Assembly (NCBI RefSeq): GCF_003668995.1
Contig: NZ_CP033068.1
Span: 2,170,001-2,234,000 of the forward strand
Direction: 5' to 3'
DNA length: 64,000 nucleotides
From: Flavobacterium sp. 140616W15
GTDB lineage: Bacteria > Bacteroidota > Bacteroidia > Flavobacteriales > Flavobacteriaceae
The notes under the pieces were generated by a model that saw only the letters and a list, made by a program, of their open reading frames with translations, had not been told where the DNA came from and did not search any database. Positions 38,965 through 48,281 of the stretch are shown here, in pieces; within the stretch, counting starts at the first letter, position 1, and each line of letters starts with the position of its first letter. Both the position numbers and the translations under genes were made by a program.

Positions 38965-39470
38965 TTAAATAAAATATTTATGAATACTTTCATTACCATC
39001 ATTTTCTAGTGCTCCCATTTTTGCACTTCTACCGTAATTATTTTCATGGTTTACATCTGCACCATTTTCAATCAGTTTTCTAATAAAATAATCGTCGTTT
39101 ATTCTTTGCCACCATGTTACAGCTGTTGATAAAATATTGTTACCATTTCCATCGGTTGAATTAACATCTGCTCCAACCTCTATTAAATAATCAAAAAAAT
39201 CTTTTTTAGAAAGAAGAACAGCTATATGTAACGGACTCATTTTATTTCTTCCATTTACTTGTTTTTCATTAATGTCAATCCCTTTTTTATTAATAAATCG
39301 ATAATTTCTTTATATTTTTTGCTGTTTTCATTTGAAAACCCTCCTCCAATAAAATAATGCAGGATGTTTCCATAATTATCTTTTTCGTTGATGTCAAAAT
39401 CTTCTAAAGCTTTTTTAAACTCTTCGAAACTATTATTTATTAAAACTAATTTTAAGTCCTTAATATTCAC
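38965..39470 (-). pseudogene. Cassette c19 ankyrin immunity gene, frameshifted
   Basis: Two frames, 39255-39470 (MNIKDLKLVLINNSFEEFKK...) and 38965-39240 (SPLHIAVLLSKKDFFDYLIE...), together equal the intact ankyrin protein of c17. A run of seven T in c17 has six T here (about 39281-39286), giving a -1 frameshift after IKKG. Ankyrin repeats are visible as NILHYFIGGG, SPLHIAVL and GADVNSTDGNG. Confidence 0.8.
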
Positions 39471-39488
39471 GCTAATTATTTTTACAAA

Positions 39489-39833
39489 TTAATTTATTCC
39501 AATCACTTTTTTACCAGTAATTTCTCTATCCGTTTTATGGTCTACAAAATTCCCATTCCTCTTTAGATTATTTTTATCTAAATGTTCTTTTGTTGTTTTT
39601 CTCCATTTTGGTCTTTTTCGTAAATGTTCTGGTAAATTTTGAACTCTTTGTGAATATTTTTTAGCTAAACCAAAAACATCTATCCACGCATTGGTATTAT
39701 GAACATAGTTATAAAACCCGAACTCTCCAGAAGCCAAGCCAATCGGATCCTGACTGATGTACCGCCCTTCCTCGGGATCGTAATACCTAAAACGATTGTA
39801 AGCAAATCTTCTCTCTGGTGTACTTTCAATAAA
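39489..39833 (-). pseudogene. Cassette c19 toxin, C-terminal deletion
   Basis: 115 codons open. Core fragment, then [20 protein letters not shown] up to ITGKKVIG, then Ile-Asn-stop. The c17 homologue continues for ~49 residues. The deletion joins two copies of ATTGGA that flank the missing part in c17, so it arose by slippage or recombination at a 6-base repeat. Confidence 0.8.
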
Positions 39834-39933
39834 TTACCAAAACTTATTACAATACAACTTCAAAAATAGCTTATTTTTCTTTCAAATAAAAAAGAAAACA
39901 CAACAGTTAACACAATAAAATTTGACTTTATAT

Positions 39934-39975
39934 AAAACAACAAAACCCCGATTGCTCAGGGTTTGTGTTGCATTT
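39934..39975 (-). terminator. Terminator c18/c19
   Basis: Variant stem ACAAAACCCC/GGGTTTGTGT. Confidence 0.65.
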
Positions 39976-40038
39976 ATGCGTGCATAAGCTAGAAGCTTAC
40001 GTCAGCACGGGAGATTTTTGAAAAAATTTATTTCTCAA

Positions 40039-40445
40039 TTAATCATTTAAGAAATCACTAATTTCTAACCTTAAAGCATCATCAATGTCTTCTCGTTTTA
40101 ATAATTGATTCATAAAATTATTATATTTAATTAATAACTCTCCTTCACTACCATTTATAATCCTATTCAACATCCAAACTGTATGGCTAGTGGGTTTTCT
40201 TTGTAACGATCCTAGTAGTTTTTCTTCATACCCATTTTTATAAAAACTTTCTAAAAAATGAACTATCTGACCCGGCATTCCAAAATCTTCACCAGGATTG
40301 CTTTCCAATATTGAAAATAATGTATCCATAATAATTTTGTATTCATTAATATTATTATATTCTCTGAGAACTACTATATCTTCATCTAGTTGGTCAATAT
40401 TAAATGAGTCAATATTTTTTTTAGTCTATTAATTATTTTATCCAT
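40039..40445 (-). pseudogene. Cassette c18 immunity gene, N-terminal frameshift
   Basis: The natural start is ATG 40445 (MDKIINRLKK), overlapping the toxin stop. A one-base loss in an A-run near 40423 breaks the frame. The rest (DQLDEDIVVLREYNNINEYK, then MDTLFSILESNPGEDFGMPG to the end at 40039) is open, and an internal ATG at 40329 could still give 96 residues. Short immunity family not named. Confidence 0.6.
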
Positions 40446-40573
40446 AATTGCTTTAAATAAATTTTTAAAACTTTAACATGCTGAATAGAATCTGCTTTAA
40501 TTTTATCTACACTTGCTTTAGGTACACCGTAGTCAATTAAGATTTTTGAGTTTACATTTATACATTCAATAAA
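40433..40573 (-). pseudogene. Cassette c18 toxin, only the last ~40 codons left
   Basis: 47 codons open. The leader FIEC is fused directly to VNSKILIDYGVPKASVDKIK and LKIYLKQLWIK. The whole Rhs core fragment and toxin body are missing. The stop overlaps the immunity start (ATGGATAAAATAA), the arrangement of an original toxin/immunity pair. Confidence 0.65.
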
Positions 40574-40683
40574 TTACCTATTGACTATCAAAGGGCTTCT
40601 TACTGTGTAATTTCAAAAATAGCTTATTTTTCTTTCAAATAAAAAAAACACAACAATTAGCACAATAAAATACTATCATTATA

Positions 40684-40724
40684 AAAGAACAAAACCCGCT
40701 AAAATTAGCGGGTTTTGTTCTTTT
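40684..40724 (-). terminator. Terminator c17/c18
   Basis: AAAGAACAAAACCCGCTAA / TTAGCGGGTTTTGTTCTTT, a 19-base stem. Confidence 0.85.
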
Positions 40725-40785
40725 AAATTACTGTGTGTGCATAAGCTAGAACCTTGCGGCAGCGGGGGAAAAAGAAAATCACCAA

Positions 40786-41316
40786 TTATCGCAATAATGA
40801 ATTAGAAATAAATTTCCTAACCCCCTCACCTTCATTGTACCTTAATATCATCGTTTTAGCATTTACTTCGTAATTATTTTCCTGTAAAATATCCGCGTTA
40901 AGTTTTATTAATTTACTTATAAAATACTCTCTATCACTCTCATCCCCAAAGTTAAATCTTTCAATTGCTGTCATCAATACATTATTTCCATATCCATCAG
41001 TTGAATTAATATCTGCCCCAAGTTCGATTAAGTAATCAAAAATTTCTTTTTTCTTATGAAGAACAGCTAAATGTAAAGGACTCCTTTTATCTCTTCCCTT
41101 TTCTTGTTTTTCATTAATGTCAATCCCTTTTTTTATTAACAAATCGATAATTTCTTTATATTTTTTGCTGTTTTCATTTGAAAATCCTCCTCCAATAAAA
41201 TAATGTAGGATGTTTCCATAGTTATCTTTTTCGTTGACATCAAAATCTTCCAAAGCTTTTTTAAATTCTTCGAAATTATTATTTATTAAAACTAATTTTA
41301 AGTCCTTAATATTCAT
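40786..41316 (-). CDS. Cassette c17 immunity protein (ankyrin repeats)
   Basis: 176 residues with about four ankyrin repeats: NILHYFIGGGFSNEN, SPLHLAVLHKKKEIFDYLIE, GADINSTDGYGNNVLMTAIE. The intact counterpart of the broken c19 gene. Ankyrin proteins are a known immunity type. Begins 24 bases after the toxin stop. Confidence 0.78.
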   Translation of the reverse strand: MNIKDLKLVLINNNFEEFKKALEDFDVNEKDNYGNILHYFIGGGFSNENSKKYKEIIDLLIKKGIDINEKQEKGRDKRSPLHLAVLHKKKEIFDYLIELGADINSTDGYGNNVLMTAIERFNFGDESDREYFISKLIKLNADILQENNYEVNAKTMILRYNEGEGVRKFISNSLLR

Positions 41317-41339
41317 GCTAATTATTTTTACAAATTAAT

Positions 41340-41826
41340 TTATTCCAATCCTTTAAATGTACCACTGTCGATTGAACTTTGTGTTGCACATTCATATCCT
41401 AAATTGTCAATATTATTATAGTCATCTGCAACTTGTTTTCTAGTTTTGGTATGATTTACCGGGTCATCTGGGTAATTTCGCCAAGATTCTTTGTGTCCAA
41501 TCACTTTTTTACCTGTAATTTCTCTATTCGTTTTTTGGTCATAGAATTTACCATTAATTGCTGTTTTATCTAAATCTTCTTTTATTTTTTTCCTCCATTT
41601 TGGTCTTTTTCGTAAATGTTCTGGTAAATTTTGAACTCTTTGTGAATATTTTTTAGCTAAATCAAAAACATCTAGCCATGCATTACTATCCTCTACATAA
41701 TTATAAAATCCAAACTCTCCAGATAATAGTGCTATCGGATCTTGACTTATATACCCCCCTTCCTCAGGGGCATAGTACTTAATCCATTGTAAGTAAATCT
41801 TCTCTCTACTGTACTCTCAATAAATC
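41340..41826 (-). pseudogene. Cassette c17 orphan Rhs tip, core frameshifted, toxin intact
   Basis: The core fragment has lost one base near 41785 (TACAATGGATTAAG for TACAATCGTTTTAGG). From YYAPEEGGYISQDPI onward the frame is open to TAA 41340. Toxin ~105 residues: [58 protein letters not shown]. Family not recognised; the GHKESW..H pattern hints at an HNH/AHH-like nuclease. No start codon, so it depends on recombination past the frameshift. Confidence 0.65.
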
Positions 41827-41922
41827 ACCAAAGCTTATTGCAGTACAATTTAAAAAATAGCTTATTTTTCTTTCAAATAAAAAAAAACACAACAGTTAGC
41901 ATAATAAAAATTGACTTTTATA

Positions 41923-41967
41923 CAAAACAACAAAACCACTCGCAAAATGGAGGAGTTTTGTTGTTTT
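41923..41967 (-). terminator. Terminator c16/c17
   Basis: Stem AAAACAACAAAACC/GGAGTTTTGTTGTTTTT with a diverged centre. Confidence 0.7.
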
Positions 41968-42086
41968 TGTATGCTCAATATTATTAATACGAAGTCAAGA
42001 GATTTTCGCACAACTTACCAACTTATAATAATCGTTTCAATTAATGTACATTTCAAGGAAGTAGGGATACTTAACCATGATTTTGA

Positions 42087-42389
42087 TTAAAGTTCAATAG
42101 CTACTAATAATTGAGGAAACTCATCACTTATTTCATTAACATTATTAATTTCAGTAAGTGAAATATTGTTGTCAGACACTTCAAATTTTATGATAAAATT
42201 TTCTTTTTTATTGTAAAGTAATCCATATTCTATCCCTTCTTCATCTTCATAGTAACCAACTAATAGTGTCTTTTCTAAATTAATGTTGTTTGATATAATT
42301 AAATTTTTTAAATCAAGCCATTCACTATTTAGTAATTCTGTTAACTCTTCAATTTCTAATTTATAATCTTGAAAATCTTCTTTGTTCAT
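42087..42389 (-). CDS. Cassette c16 immunity protein
   Basis: 100-residue acidic protein (EIEELTELLNSEWLDLKNLI, TLLVGYYEDEEGIEYGLLYN). No named family. Sits 27 bases after the deaminase-like toxin, so assigned as immunity by position. Confidence 0.65.
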   Translation of the reverse strand: MNKEDFQDYKLEIEELTELLNSEWLDLKNLIISNNINLEKTLLVGYYEDEEGIEYGLLYNKKENFIIKFEVSDNNISLTEINNVNEISDEFPQLLVAIEL

Positions 42390-42416
42390 CTTTCATTTTT
42401 AATGTTAATAATGGTT

Positions 42417-42957
42417 CTATGGTTTCAGTGGTGTTACTACAGTATTTAACTGATTAGAAAATGCATTTTGACAAGCTTTGCACATATCCCTTGTAGCACC
42501 AATTTCTTCTATTGTAGCTCCTCGAGCATTTGCCTCTCTTAAAATTGTTTGTTCAGCATCATTTAATCTGTTAATACTATCTCCCGAAATTGATTTATTT
42601 TTAATTACTTTTTCAGTACCTGTTGCTTTTCTAATTCTAGGAGGAACATACCCTTTTTTGCCAGCAGAACTTACCCAAATTTCCTTTTTCCCATTTTTCA
42701 ATTTAACTTTGGCAACTGAAAAAGTAGTTCTACTTTTCTCATCATGTCATGGCTTTCTTAATTTTGTCAACCCTAGAATAAGTTTTTGTAAGTCCAAAAA
42801 TATCAATCCAAACATTCGTATCGTCAACATAGTTATAAAATCCAAGTTCTCCACTTTGTAGCCCAATTGGATCCTGACTTATATACCGCCCTTCCTCAGG
42901 ATCATAGTACCTAAAACGATTGTAGACAAATCTTCTCTCTACTATACTCTCAATAAA
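42417..42957 (-). pseudogene. Cassette c16 deaminase-like toxin, frameshifted
   Basis: Core fragment to TKTYSRVDKIKKAMT, then one extra base near 42750 causes TGA TGA. The downstream frame resumes EKSRTTFSVAKVKLKNGKKE and ends in a deaminase-type domain: NDAEQTILREANARG with the Glu of the zinc site, then GATRDMCKACQNAF with the Cys pair. It resembles YwqJ/BURPS-type toxin deaminases, which usually have His-Ala-Glu; here it is Asp-Ala-Glu, as in some members. Confidence 0.65.
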
Positions 42958-43022
42958 TCACCAAAACTTATTGCTGTACAACTTCAAAAGTAGCTTATTT
43001 TTCTTTCAAATGAAAAGGAAAA

Positions 43023-43250
43023 AGTAGCCCATCATCTGATATACTACAAAAACTGGCTTCTATATTAGGCACAAGCACCGATTTTTTAATGAATGGCGGT
43101 TCTGAGCAGGTAGAATTACAATTAACTGATAAAGAATTAATCAGACAATTTCAAGGAGTAGAAAAACTAAACCCCGAAGAAAAAAATCTTGTTAAAACTT
43201 TCTTAGATGCCTTTATTACAAAAAAGGAGATTCAACAACTCGCTTTATAA
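43023..43250 (+). pseudogene. XRE-family regulator, C-terminal fragment
   Basis: 76 plus-strand codons without a start: SPSSDILQKLASILGTSTDF, LTDKELIRQFQGVEKLNPEE, FLDAFITKKEIQQLAL, stop. This is the end of an XRE-type helix-turn-helix regulator of flavobacterial type. Almost identical copy at 56339. It runs against the cassettes and ends at the terminator, so that stem may originally have ended this gene. Confidence 0.75.
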
Positions 43251-43283
43251 AACGACAAACCCCGCTAAATTAGCGGGGTTTGT
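43251..43283 (-). terminator. Terminator c15/c16
   Basis: ACAAACCCCGCTAA/TTAGCGGGGTTTGT. Confidence 0.85.
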
Positions 43284-43430
43284 ATTTATTATCTTCTCAG
43301 TGCGAACTCAGAAACATTCGCACAGCACTTATAAAGAACTCTTCGCAGAGCGGGGTTTAAATCCAGATTCTTTTGCTTTTTAAATAATTTTTTATCGTGC
43401 TCACAAACGGAACACTTATCTCATGGTGTT

Positions 43431-43936
43431 TTAAATAAAATCTTTTATTTGAGCTGTTTCAGAAGAATGTAATTCCATAAATTCTTCAAATGAATTTGCA
43501 ATAACTTCAATCTCTTCATATTCAGGCTCTCTTCCATAAACAATTTTTCCAATATTCGCTCCCTTAATACCAATTCCTAGATATGAATATCCATTTTTTA
43601 CAGAGATAAGAAAAGGTAAATATTTTTTCCAAAATTTAACAATTTCATTTCTTTCTTCATCATCTTCAGCACATTCCAAACTATCAACTTCAAAATCATT
43701 CCATAAAAAAGCACTTTTATCAGTTCCTAAATTTGAATAATCAATTAATGAGTTAAACCATACAGTTTCCTCTTTATTAGTCAGTTTATTAATTTTTTTT
43801 AAAAAAAGTATATATGAAATATCAATATTTTTCAATTTTCCATCAGCAATATTTTCTAAATTATAATCTTGTTTATCCATAGGATCATAAATCCACTTTT
43901 TTTAATTAGCTCATTAATATAGTCTTCTATTTGCAT
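43431..43936 (-). pseudogene. Cassette c15 SUKH immunity gene, N-terminal frameshift
   Basis: SMI1/KNR4-type protein. ATG 43936 gives MQIEDYINELIKKSG, then a one-base loss near 43888 shifts the frame. The remaining 149 codons from ATG 43880 (MDKQDYNLENIADGKLKNID to NSFEEFMELHSSE) are open and could be made separately. The short version lacks ~17 residues, so function is uncertain. Confidence 0.65.
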
Positions 43937-43943
43937 ATTATTT

Positions 43944-44447
43944 CTATTTTTTATTATAGCCTGTACTTTTAAGCCTTTTTATTAATTGTCTTTGCATTTT
44001 TGTAGCTAAAGAATTTAACGGATTTTTTATTTTCTGTGTTTCATTCGTTATTGTAAGTTTTTGCCCCTCTGGACCATCTAGAGCCAGTCCATGCGGATGA
44101 TGTCCTACGCTTTCACCTTTCTTCTTTCTTATATCATCGACAGTAGCTTTATCAACATATTGTATTTTGGTTTTATCAGGATCAATACCTTGCCATTGAG
44201 GATTATTTTTGAACTCATCTCTAAAATTTTGCAATAATTCAGGTTCATCTTTTAATAACTCTGCAATCGTAATTCCATCTAATCCAAAAACATCAATCCA
44301 TCCATTTGTATTATGAACATAAGCATATAACTCAAATCCAACCAGAAGTCCTATCGGATCCTGACTTATATACCGCCCTTCCTCAGGGGCATAGTACCTA
44401 AAACGATTGTAAACAAGTTCTATTTCACTATCATAACTTTCAATAAA
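43944..44447 (-). CDS. Cassette c15 orphan Rhs tip, GHH-like toxin
   Basis: 168 codons open from TAA. Core fragment variant (LYAYVHNTNGWIDVFGL), then LKDEPELLQNFRDEFKNNPQ and VGHHPHGLALDGPEGQKLTI. The GHHPHG centre suggests the GHH group of the HNH/EndoVII nuclease superfamily. No start codon; in-frame TTG 44234 is unlikely to be used. SUKH partner follows after seven bases. Confidence 0.7.
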   Translation of the reverse strand, partial: FIESYDSEIELVYNRFRYYAPEEGRYISQDPIGLLVGFELYAYVHNTNGWIDVFGLDGITIAELLKDEPELLQNFRDEFKNNPQWQGIDPDKTKIQYVDKATVDDIRKKKGESVGHHPHGLALDGPEGQKLTITNETQKIKNPLNSLATKMQRQLIKRLKSTGYNKK

Positions 44448-44558
44448 TTATCTACTGTCTATCAAAGAGCTTACTACTGTATGATTTCAAAAATAGCTTA
44501 TTTTTCTTTCTAATAAAAAAAATAAAGCAGTTAACACAGTAAAAATTGACTTTTATAT

Positions 44559-44597
44559 AAAACAACAAAACCCCGATTTCTCAGGGTTTTGTGTTTT
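44559..44597 (-). terminator. Terminator c14/c15
   Basis: ACAAAACCCCGATTTCTCAG followed by GGTTTTGTGT; loop variant of the standard stem. Confidence 0.7.
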
Positions 44598-44667
44598 TAA
44601 TTACTTTGCGTGCACAAGCTAGAAGCTTACTCCAACAGAGAATAAATCTTATTTTAATAAATCACAC

Positions 44668-45255
44668 TTAACTTACCTGTATTTTATCGAAAATTAAAAA
44701 CTCTGATGCTTTTTCTATTTTTAGTAATTGGCTTTTCAATTTATCATTTACAATGCAATAAAACTCACCATATTCATCCCAGCCTGACAGGAAGAACCCG
44801 TCAAGATCGTTTGGTATTTTAGTTCTATCTAAAACAAGTGTACTGAAAAAATCAAATTCCGCTCTAACTGAATTAATATAATCAACACAATTTATAACGT
44901 TAGTAAAATTCATTAATTTGTAATCGTTTTGAAACTTACCATCTATTTTTATTGTTGTAAACTCTAAACCTTTTATATCTTCAAATAATTTTTCATCTAA
45001 GATAGAATCTTTAATAAACAGTATATTCTGTATTCTATCAAAATTAGGAGCTGTCGTTTTAGTAAACTCATTCTCTTTCAATACAACTCTCTGGCTATTT
45101 ATAGCTTGAATTTTTAAATTGTTTACTTTGTTTTCTATATTGTATATCAAATGAAATTCTACTTCTTTATTTCTATATAAAAAATATTCCCCAAAATTAA
45201 AGTACTTTTTCCAAACTTTATTTTCCTCATTGATTCTTAAATCATAATAATTCAT
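44668..45255 (-). CDS. Cassette c14 immunity protein, Imm11 family
   Basis: 195 residues, MNYYDLRINEENKVWKKYF at the start, DYKLMNFTNVINCVDYINS in the centre, LDGFFLSGWDEYGEF and SEFLIFDKIQ at the end: the Imm11 (DUF1629) pattern shared by c4, c5, c9 and c13. Partner of an AHH toxin, one base after its stop. The five paralogs differ mostly in the N-terminal third. Confidence 0.82.
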   Translation of the reverse strand: MNYYDLRINEENKVWKKYFNFGEYFLYRNKEVEFHLIYNIENKVNNLKIQAINSQRVVLKENEFTKTTAPNFDRIQNILFIKDSILDEKLFEDIKGLEFTTIKIDGKFQNDYKLMNFTNVINCVDYINSVRAEFDFFSTLVLDRTKIPNDLDGFFLSGWDEYGEFYCIVNDKLKSQLLKIEKASEFLIFDKIQVS

Positions 45256-45256
45256 A

Positions 45257-45748
45257 TCAATATGTTTTAGTAATAATTTTATTCATTTCACTACCAACTT
45301 GAGTACATTCAGTTTTCATTTTAACAAGTTCAGCTTCAAAATCAGCATCACCTCCCTTTTTACCTGCTTTAGTCAATCTATCATAATTTTTTTTATGAAA
45401 ATTTTTCTCCGAATGTGGCCCTTTATGGCCTACTACATCTACTTTATTTCGTGGATCATTTAGAACATCTTTACGCTCTCTGCCATTTTTAAATTTATCA
45501 AATCCATGTTTTCTAAAAAGCGTTCTAAATTTAGAATCCCATTTTTTATCTTTATTAATTGCTATATGGTGGGTAGGAGCATAAGCCGATAGTCCTAAAA
45601 CATCAATCCACCCGTTCGTATCTTCAACATAGTTATAAAATCCAAACTCTCCAGAAACCAAGCCAATTGGATTCTGACTTATATACCGTCCTTCCTCGGG
45701 ATCGTAATACCTAAAACGATTGTAAGCAAATCTTCTCTCTGCTATACT
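45257..45748 (-). CDS. Cassette c14 orphan Rhs tip, AHH nuclease toxin
   Basis: 164 codons open from an in-frame TGA. Core fragment, then [20 protein letters not shown], a [20 protein letters not shown] stretch, GHKGPHSEKNFHKKNYDRL and a C-terminal helix to [10 protein letters not shown] plus GHKGPH..FH matches the AHH family of HNH/EndoVII-like nuclease toxins. No start codon. Confidence 0.78.
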   Translation of the reverse strand, partial: SIAERRFAYNRFRYYDPEEGRYISQNPIGLVSGEFGFYNYVEDTNGWIDVLGLSAYAPTHHIAINKDKKWDSKFRTLFRKHGFDKFKNGRERKDVLNDPRNKVDVVGHKGPHSEKNFHKKNYDRLTKAGKKGGDADFEAELVKMKTECTQVGSEMNKIITKTY

Positions 45749-45852
45749 TCAATAAATTACCAAACCTTATTGCTGTACAACTTCAAAAATAGCTTATTTT
45801 TCTTTCAAATAAAAAAATTAAGCAGTTAACACAATAAAATACTATCATTATA

Positions 45853-45890
45853 AAATGACAAAACCCACTAAATCAGCGGGTTTTATAGTT
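45853..45890 (-). terminator. Terminator c13/c14
   Basis: ACAAAACCCACTAAATCAGC followed by GGGTTTTATAGTT; imperfect copy. Confidence 0.65.
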
Positions 45891-45935
45891 CTATTCTCTT
45901 AGTGCATAAACTAGGAGCTTACAATTGTAAGTGCA

Positions 45936-46519
45936 TTACTCGCATTCTATTCTATCAAAAATTAAAAATTCTTTTGCTTTTTCTAAAGTTAAAAGTGTAT
46001 CCTTTAATTTTTCATTAACAATACAGAAGAACCCACCATACTTATCCCAATCTTTTAAAAAAAAACCATCTACATCCATAGGTATTTTTGATTTATCTAA
46101 AACTAAAGTGCTAAAAAACTCAAAGTTTGCTTTAATCGATTTTGATTCATTAATACAGTTAACAGCAGTTGTAAAATTTAGTAATAAATAAGAATCTGAA
46201 AATTTCCCTCTAACATTAACCTCGTTGAACAAGATTCCTTTTATATCAGTAAAAACAGCTCTGTTTAGTATGTTTTTTTTTATAAACAAAATTCTTTCGA
46301 TAACACTAAACTCAGCCATTTTTTGTTTTTTAAAATCAGATTCATCCAAAACTATACCTTTGTCATTTAATGCTTCAATAGTAAAACTATTTTCTATATT
46401 TTTAAAATATGCAACGGTAAACTTGGTTTCTTCTTCGTTTATAAAAAACGTTCAGCATAAGTAAAATATTTTCTCCAAACTTTTTTTTCTCCAGTTATTC
46501 GTAATTTATAGTAATCCAT
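45936..46519 (-). pseudogene. Cassette c13 Imm11 gene with a -1 frameshift
   Basis: From ATG 46519 the frame gives MDYYKLRITGEKKVWRKYF, then stops early because a T-run has six T instead of the seven needed (about 46446-46451). The downstream frame continues to 45936 through LLLNFTTAVNCINES and FEFFSTLVLDKSKIPMDVDG. The toxin of this cassette is intact, a combination that is safe only if the toxin is silent. Confidence 0.75.
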
Positions 46520-46521
46520 TT

Positions 46522-47022
46522 TTAATATGTTTTCGTAATAATTTTATTCATTTCACTACCAACTTGAGTACATTCAGTTTTCATCTTGGCCAATTCAGTT
46601 TCAAAACCAGCATCACCACCCTTTTTACCAGCTGTTTCTAATCTGTCAAAAATATTTTTATGAAAATCTTCCTCACTGTGAGGTCCTTTATGGCCTACTA
46701 CGTCTACTTTATTTCGTGGATCATTTAGAATATCTTTACGTTCTCTGCCTTTTTTAAATTTACCAAATCCATGTTTTCTAAAAAGATCTCTAAATTTATG
46801 TTCCCAATCGTCATGCTTATTAGTTGCAATATGATGAGTTGGAGCATAGGCCGAGAGTCCTAAAACATCTATCCATCCATTTGTATCATGCACATAATTA
46901 TAAAACCCGAACCCTCCACTTTGTAGCCCAATTGGATCCTGACTTATATACCGCCCTTCCTCAGGGTCATAGTACCTAAAACGATTGTAAGCAAGTCTTC
47001 TCTCTACTGTACTTTCAATAAA
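46522..47022 (-). CDS. Cassette c13 orphan Rhs tip, AHH nuclease toxin
   Basis: 167 codons open from TAA. Core fragment with [16 protein letters not shown], then [39 protein letters not shown] and TKTY at the end. Close relative of the c14 toxin, its neighbour, pointing to tandem duplication. Confidence 0.78.
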   Translation of the reverse strand, partial: FIESTVERRLAYNRFRYYDPEEGRYISQDPIGLQSGGFGFYNYVHDTNGWIDVLGLSAYAPTHHIATNKHDDWEHKFRDLFRKHGFGKFKKGRERKDILNDPRNKVDVVGHKGPHSEEDFHKNIFDRLETAGKKGGDAGFETELAKMKTECTQVGSEMNKIITKTY

Positions 47023-47118
47023 TTACCAAAACTTATTACTGTACAACTCAAAAATAGCTTATTTTTCTTTCAAATAAAAGAAACATAACAATTAGCACAA
47101 TAAAACATTATCGCTATT

Positions 47119-47157
47119 AAACTACAAAACCCGCTAAATTAGCGGGTTTTGTAGTTT
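47119..47157 (-). terminator. Terminator c12/c13
   Basis: AAACTACAAAACCCGCTAA/TTAGCGGGTTTTGTAGTTT, a perfect 19-base stem. The outer arm differs from other copies but stays complementary. Confidence 0.9.
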
Positions 47158-47210
47158 TGTATTACTTTACGTGCACAAGCTAGAAGCTTGCGCTAGGGGG
47201 AGATTACTTT

Positions 47211-47582
47211 TTACTCTAGTAATTCTTTAATTTTGGAATAAATTACATGTAATGAGTCTTTTTCGATATTTTTGTTTTCATATTTAACCATAACATCTAT
47301 TATAGATTTTTTTATTAATTTAAAATTATCGTCATCTGTATTCTTCAAAAATATATTATAATCAATTGGTATCTCTAACTCTAATCTCATTGATTTTTTT
47401 ATATATTTTGTTATAGGTGCAATTTTTGTTTTTTTCAACACATACACCGTAAAACTAATTTCATTAATAGAAGAAGTTTTAATTTCTTCTATTGGCTTTA
47501 AAAAATCTAAAATCTTATTCCTTTGTATACGAAATCTATCATAAACATCTGATTCGATTTCTCCTCCTATAAAATATTTCAT
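47211..47582 (-). CDS. Cassette c12 immunity protein (Imm44-like)
   Basis: 123 residues: MKYFIGGEIESDVYDRFRIQ at the start resembles the Imm44 opening, with a C-terminal MVKYENKNIEKDSLHVIYSK. Its ATG overlaps the toxin stop (TAATG), typical of coupled toxin/immunity pairs. Confidence 0.65.
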   Translation of the reverse strand: MKYFIGGEIESDVYDRFRIQRNKILDFLKPIEEIKTSSINEISFTVYVLKKTKIAPITKYIKKSMRLELEIPIDYNIFLKNTDDDNFKLIKKSIIDVMVKYENKNIEKDSLHVIYSKIKELLE

Positions 47583-48051
47583 TAATAATCACTTTTATTT
47601 AAATCAGGTCTATTTCCCCCATTATTACTTTTATAATCCATAATTTTATCATGTTGCCATTTGTGCATCCCTTTTTTAGAACCCTGCGTCTCTTTTACAT
47701 AATCTAAATTATTATTATCTAAATATTTTTTAGAATATCTTCTTTGTTTTCCACTACCAAATTTCCTATCACCTCTAGTTGTTTCTCCAAATTTTCTTAA
47801 TCTTCCTGTTGTTCTATCTCTTAAACTATAGCCTTCTGCTCTTTGTAGCCCTTTCTGTTACCATGCTTCCCTTTATTATACGACTTCGCCAATCCAAAAA
47901 TATCCAGCCACCCATTCGTATCTTCAACATAGTTATAAAACCCTAACTCTCCACTTAATAGTCCAATCGGATCCTGACTTATATACCGTCCTTCCTCGGG
48001 ATCGTAATACCTAAAACGATTGTAAGCAAGTTCTATTTCACTATCATAACT
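47582..48051 (-). pseudogene. Cassette c12 toxin (GIY-YIG-like?), frameshifted
   Basis: Core fragment, KSYNKGKHGNRKGYKEQKAI, stop. One base earlier in phase the sequence continues RAEGYSLRDRTTGRLRKFGE, TTRGDRKFGSGKQRRYSKKY, GMHKWQHDKIMDYK and NGGNRPDLNKSDY to TAA 47584. The LRKFGETTRG...RYSKKYL...KWQHDKI order resembles small GIY-YIG-like nuclease toxins, but this is tentative. Confidence 0.6.
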
Positions 48052-48136
48052 TTAAATAAATTACCAGAACTTACTACTATACAATTTCAAAAATAGCTTA
48101 TTTTTCTTTCAAATGAAAAAAAGTAATTTCCTTTAC

Positions 48137-48194
48137 CAATACTGTGCGTGGTGCTATCATAACAAAAAGTAAAACTCAACAGCTAGCTTTATAA
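48137..48194 (+). pseudogene. XRE regulator tail, shortest copy
   Basis: Plus-strand tail IITKSKTQQLAL and stop, preceded by TTTCCTTTACCAATACTGTG also found at 34708. It is the 34725 copy with an internal deletion. Confidence 0.5.
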
Positions 48195-48233
48195 AACAAC
48201 AAAACCCGCTAAATTAACAGGTTTTGTTGTTTT
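48193..48233 (-). terminator. Terminator c11/c12
   Basis: Standard stem with mismatches (CCCGCTAAATTAACAGG). Confidence 0.7.
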
Positions 48234-48281
48234 ATAATTATGGTATACAACTAGCATTTATACTAGCTAAGATAAGCTGAA

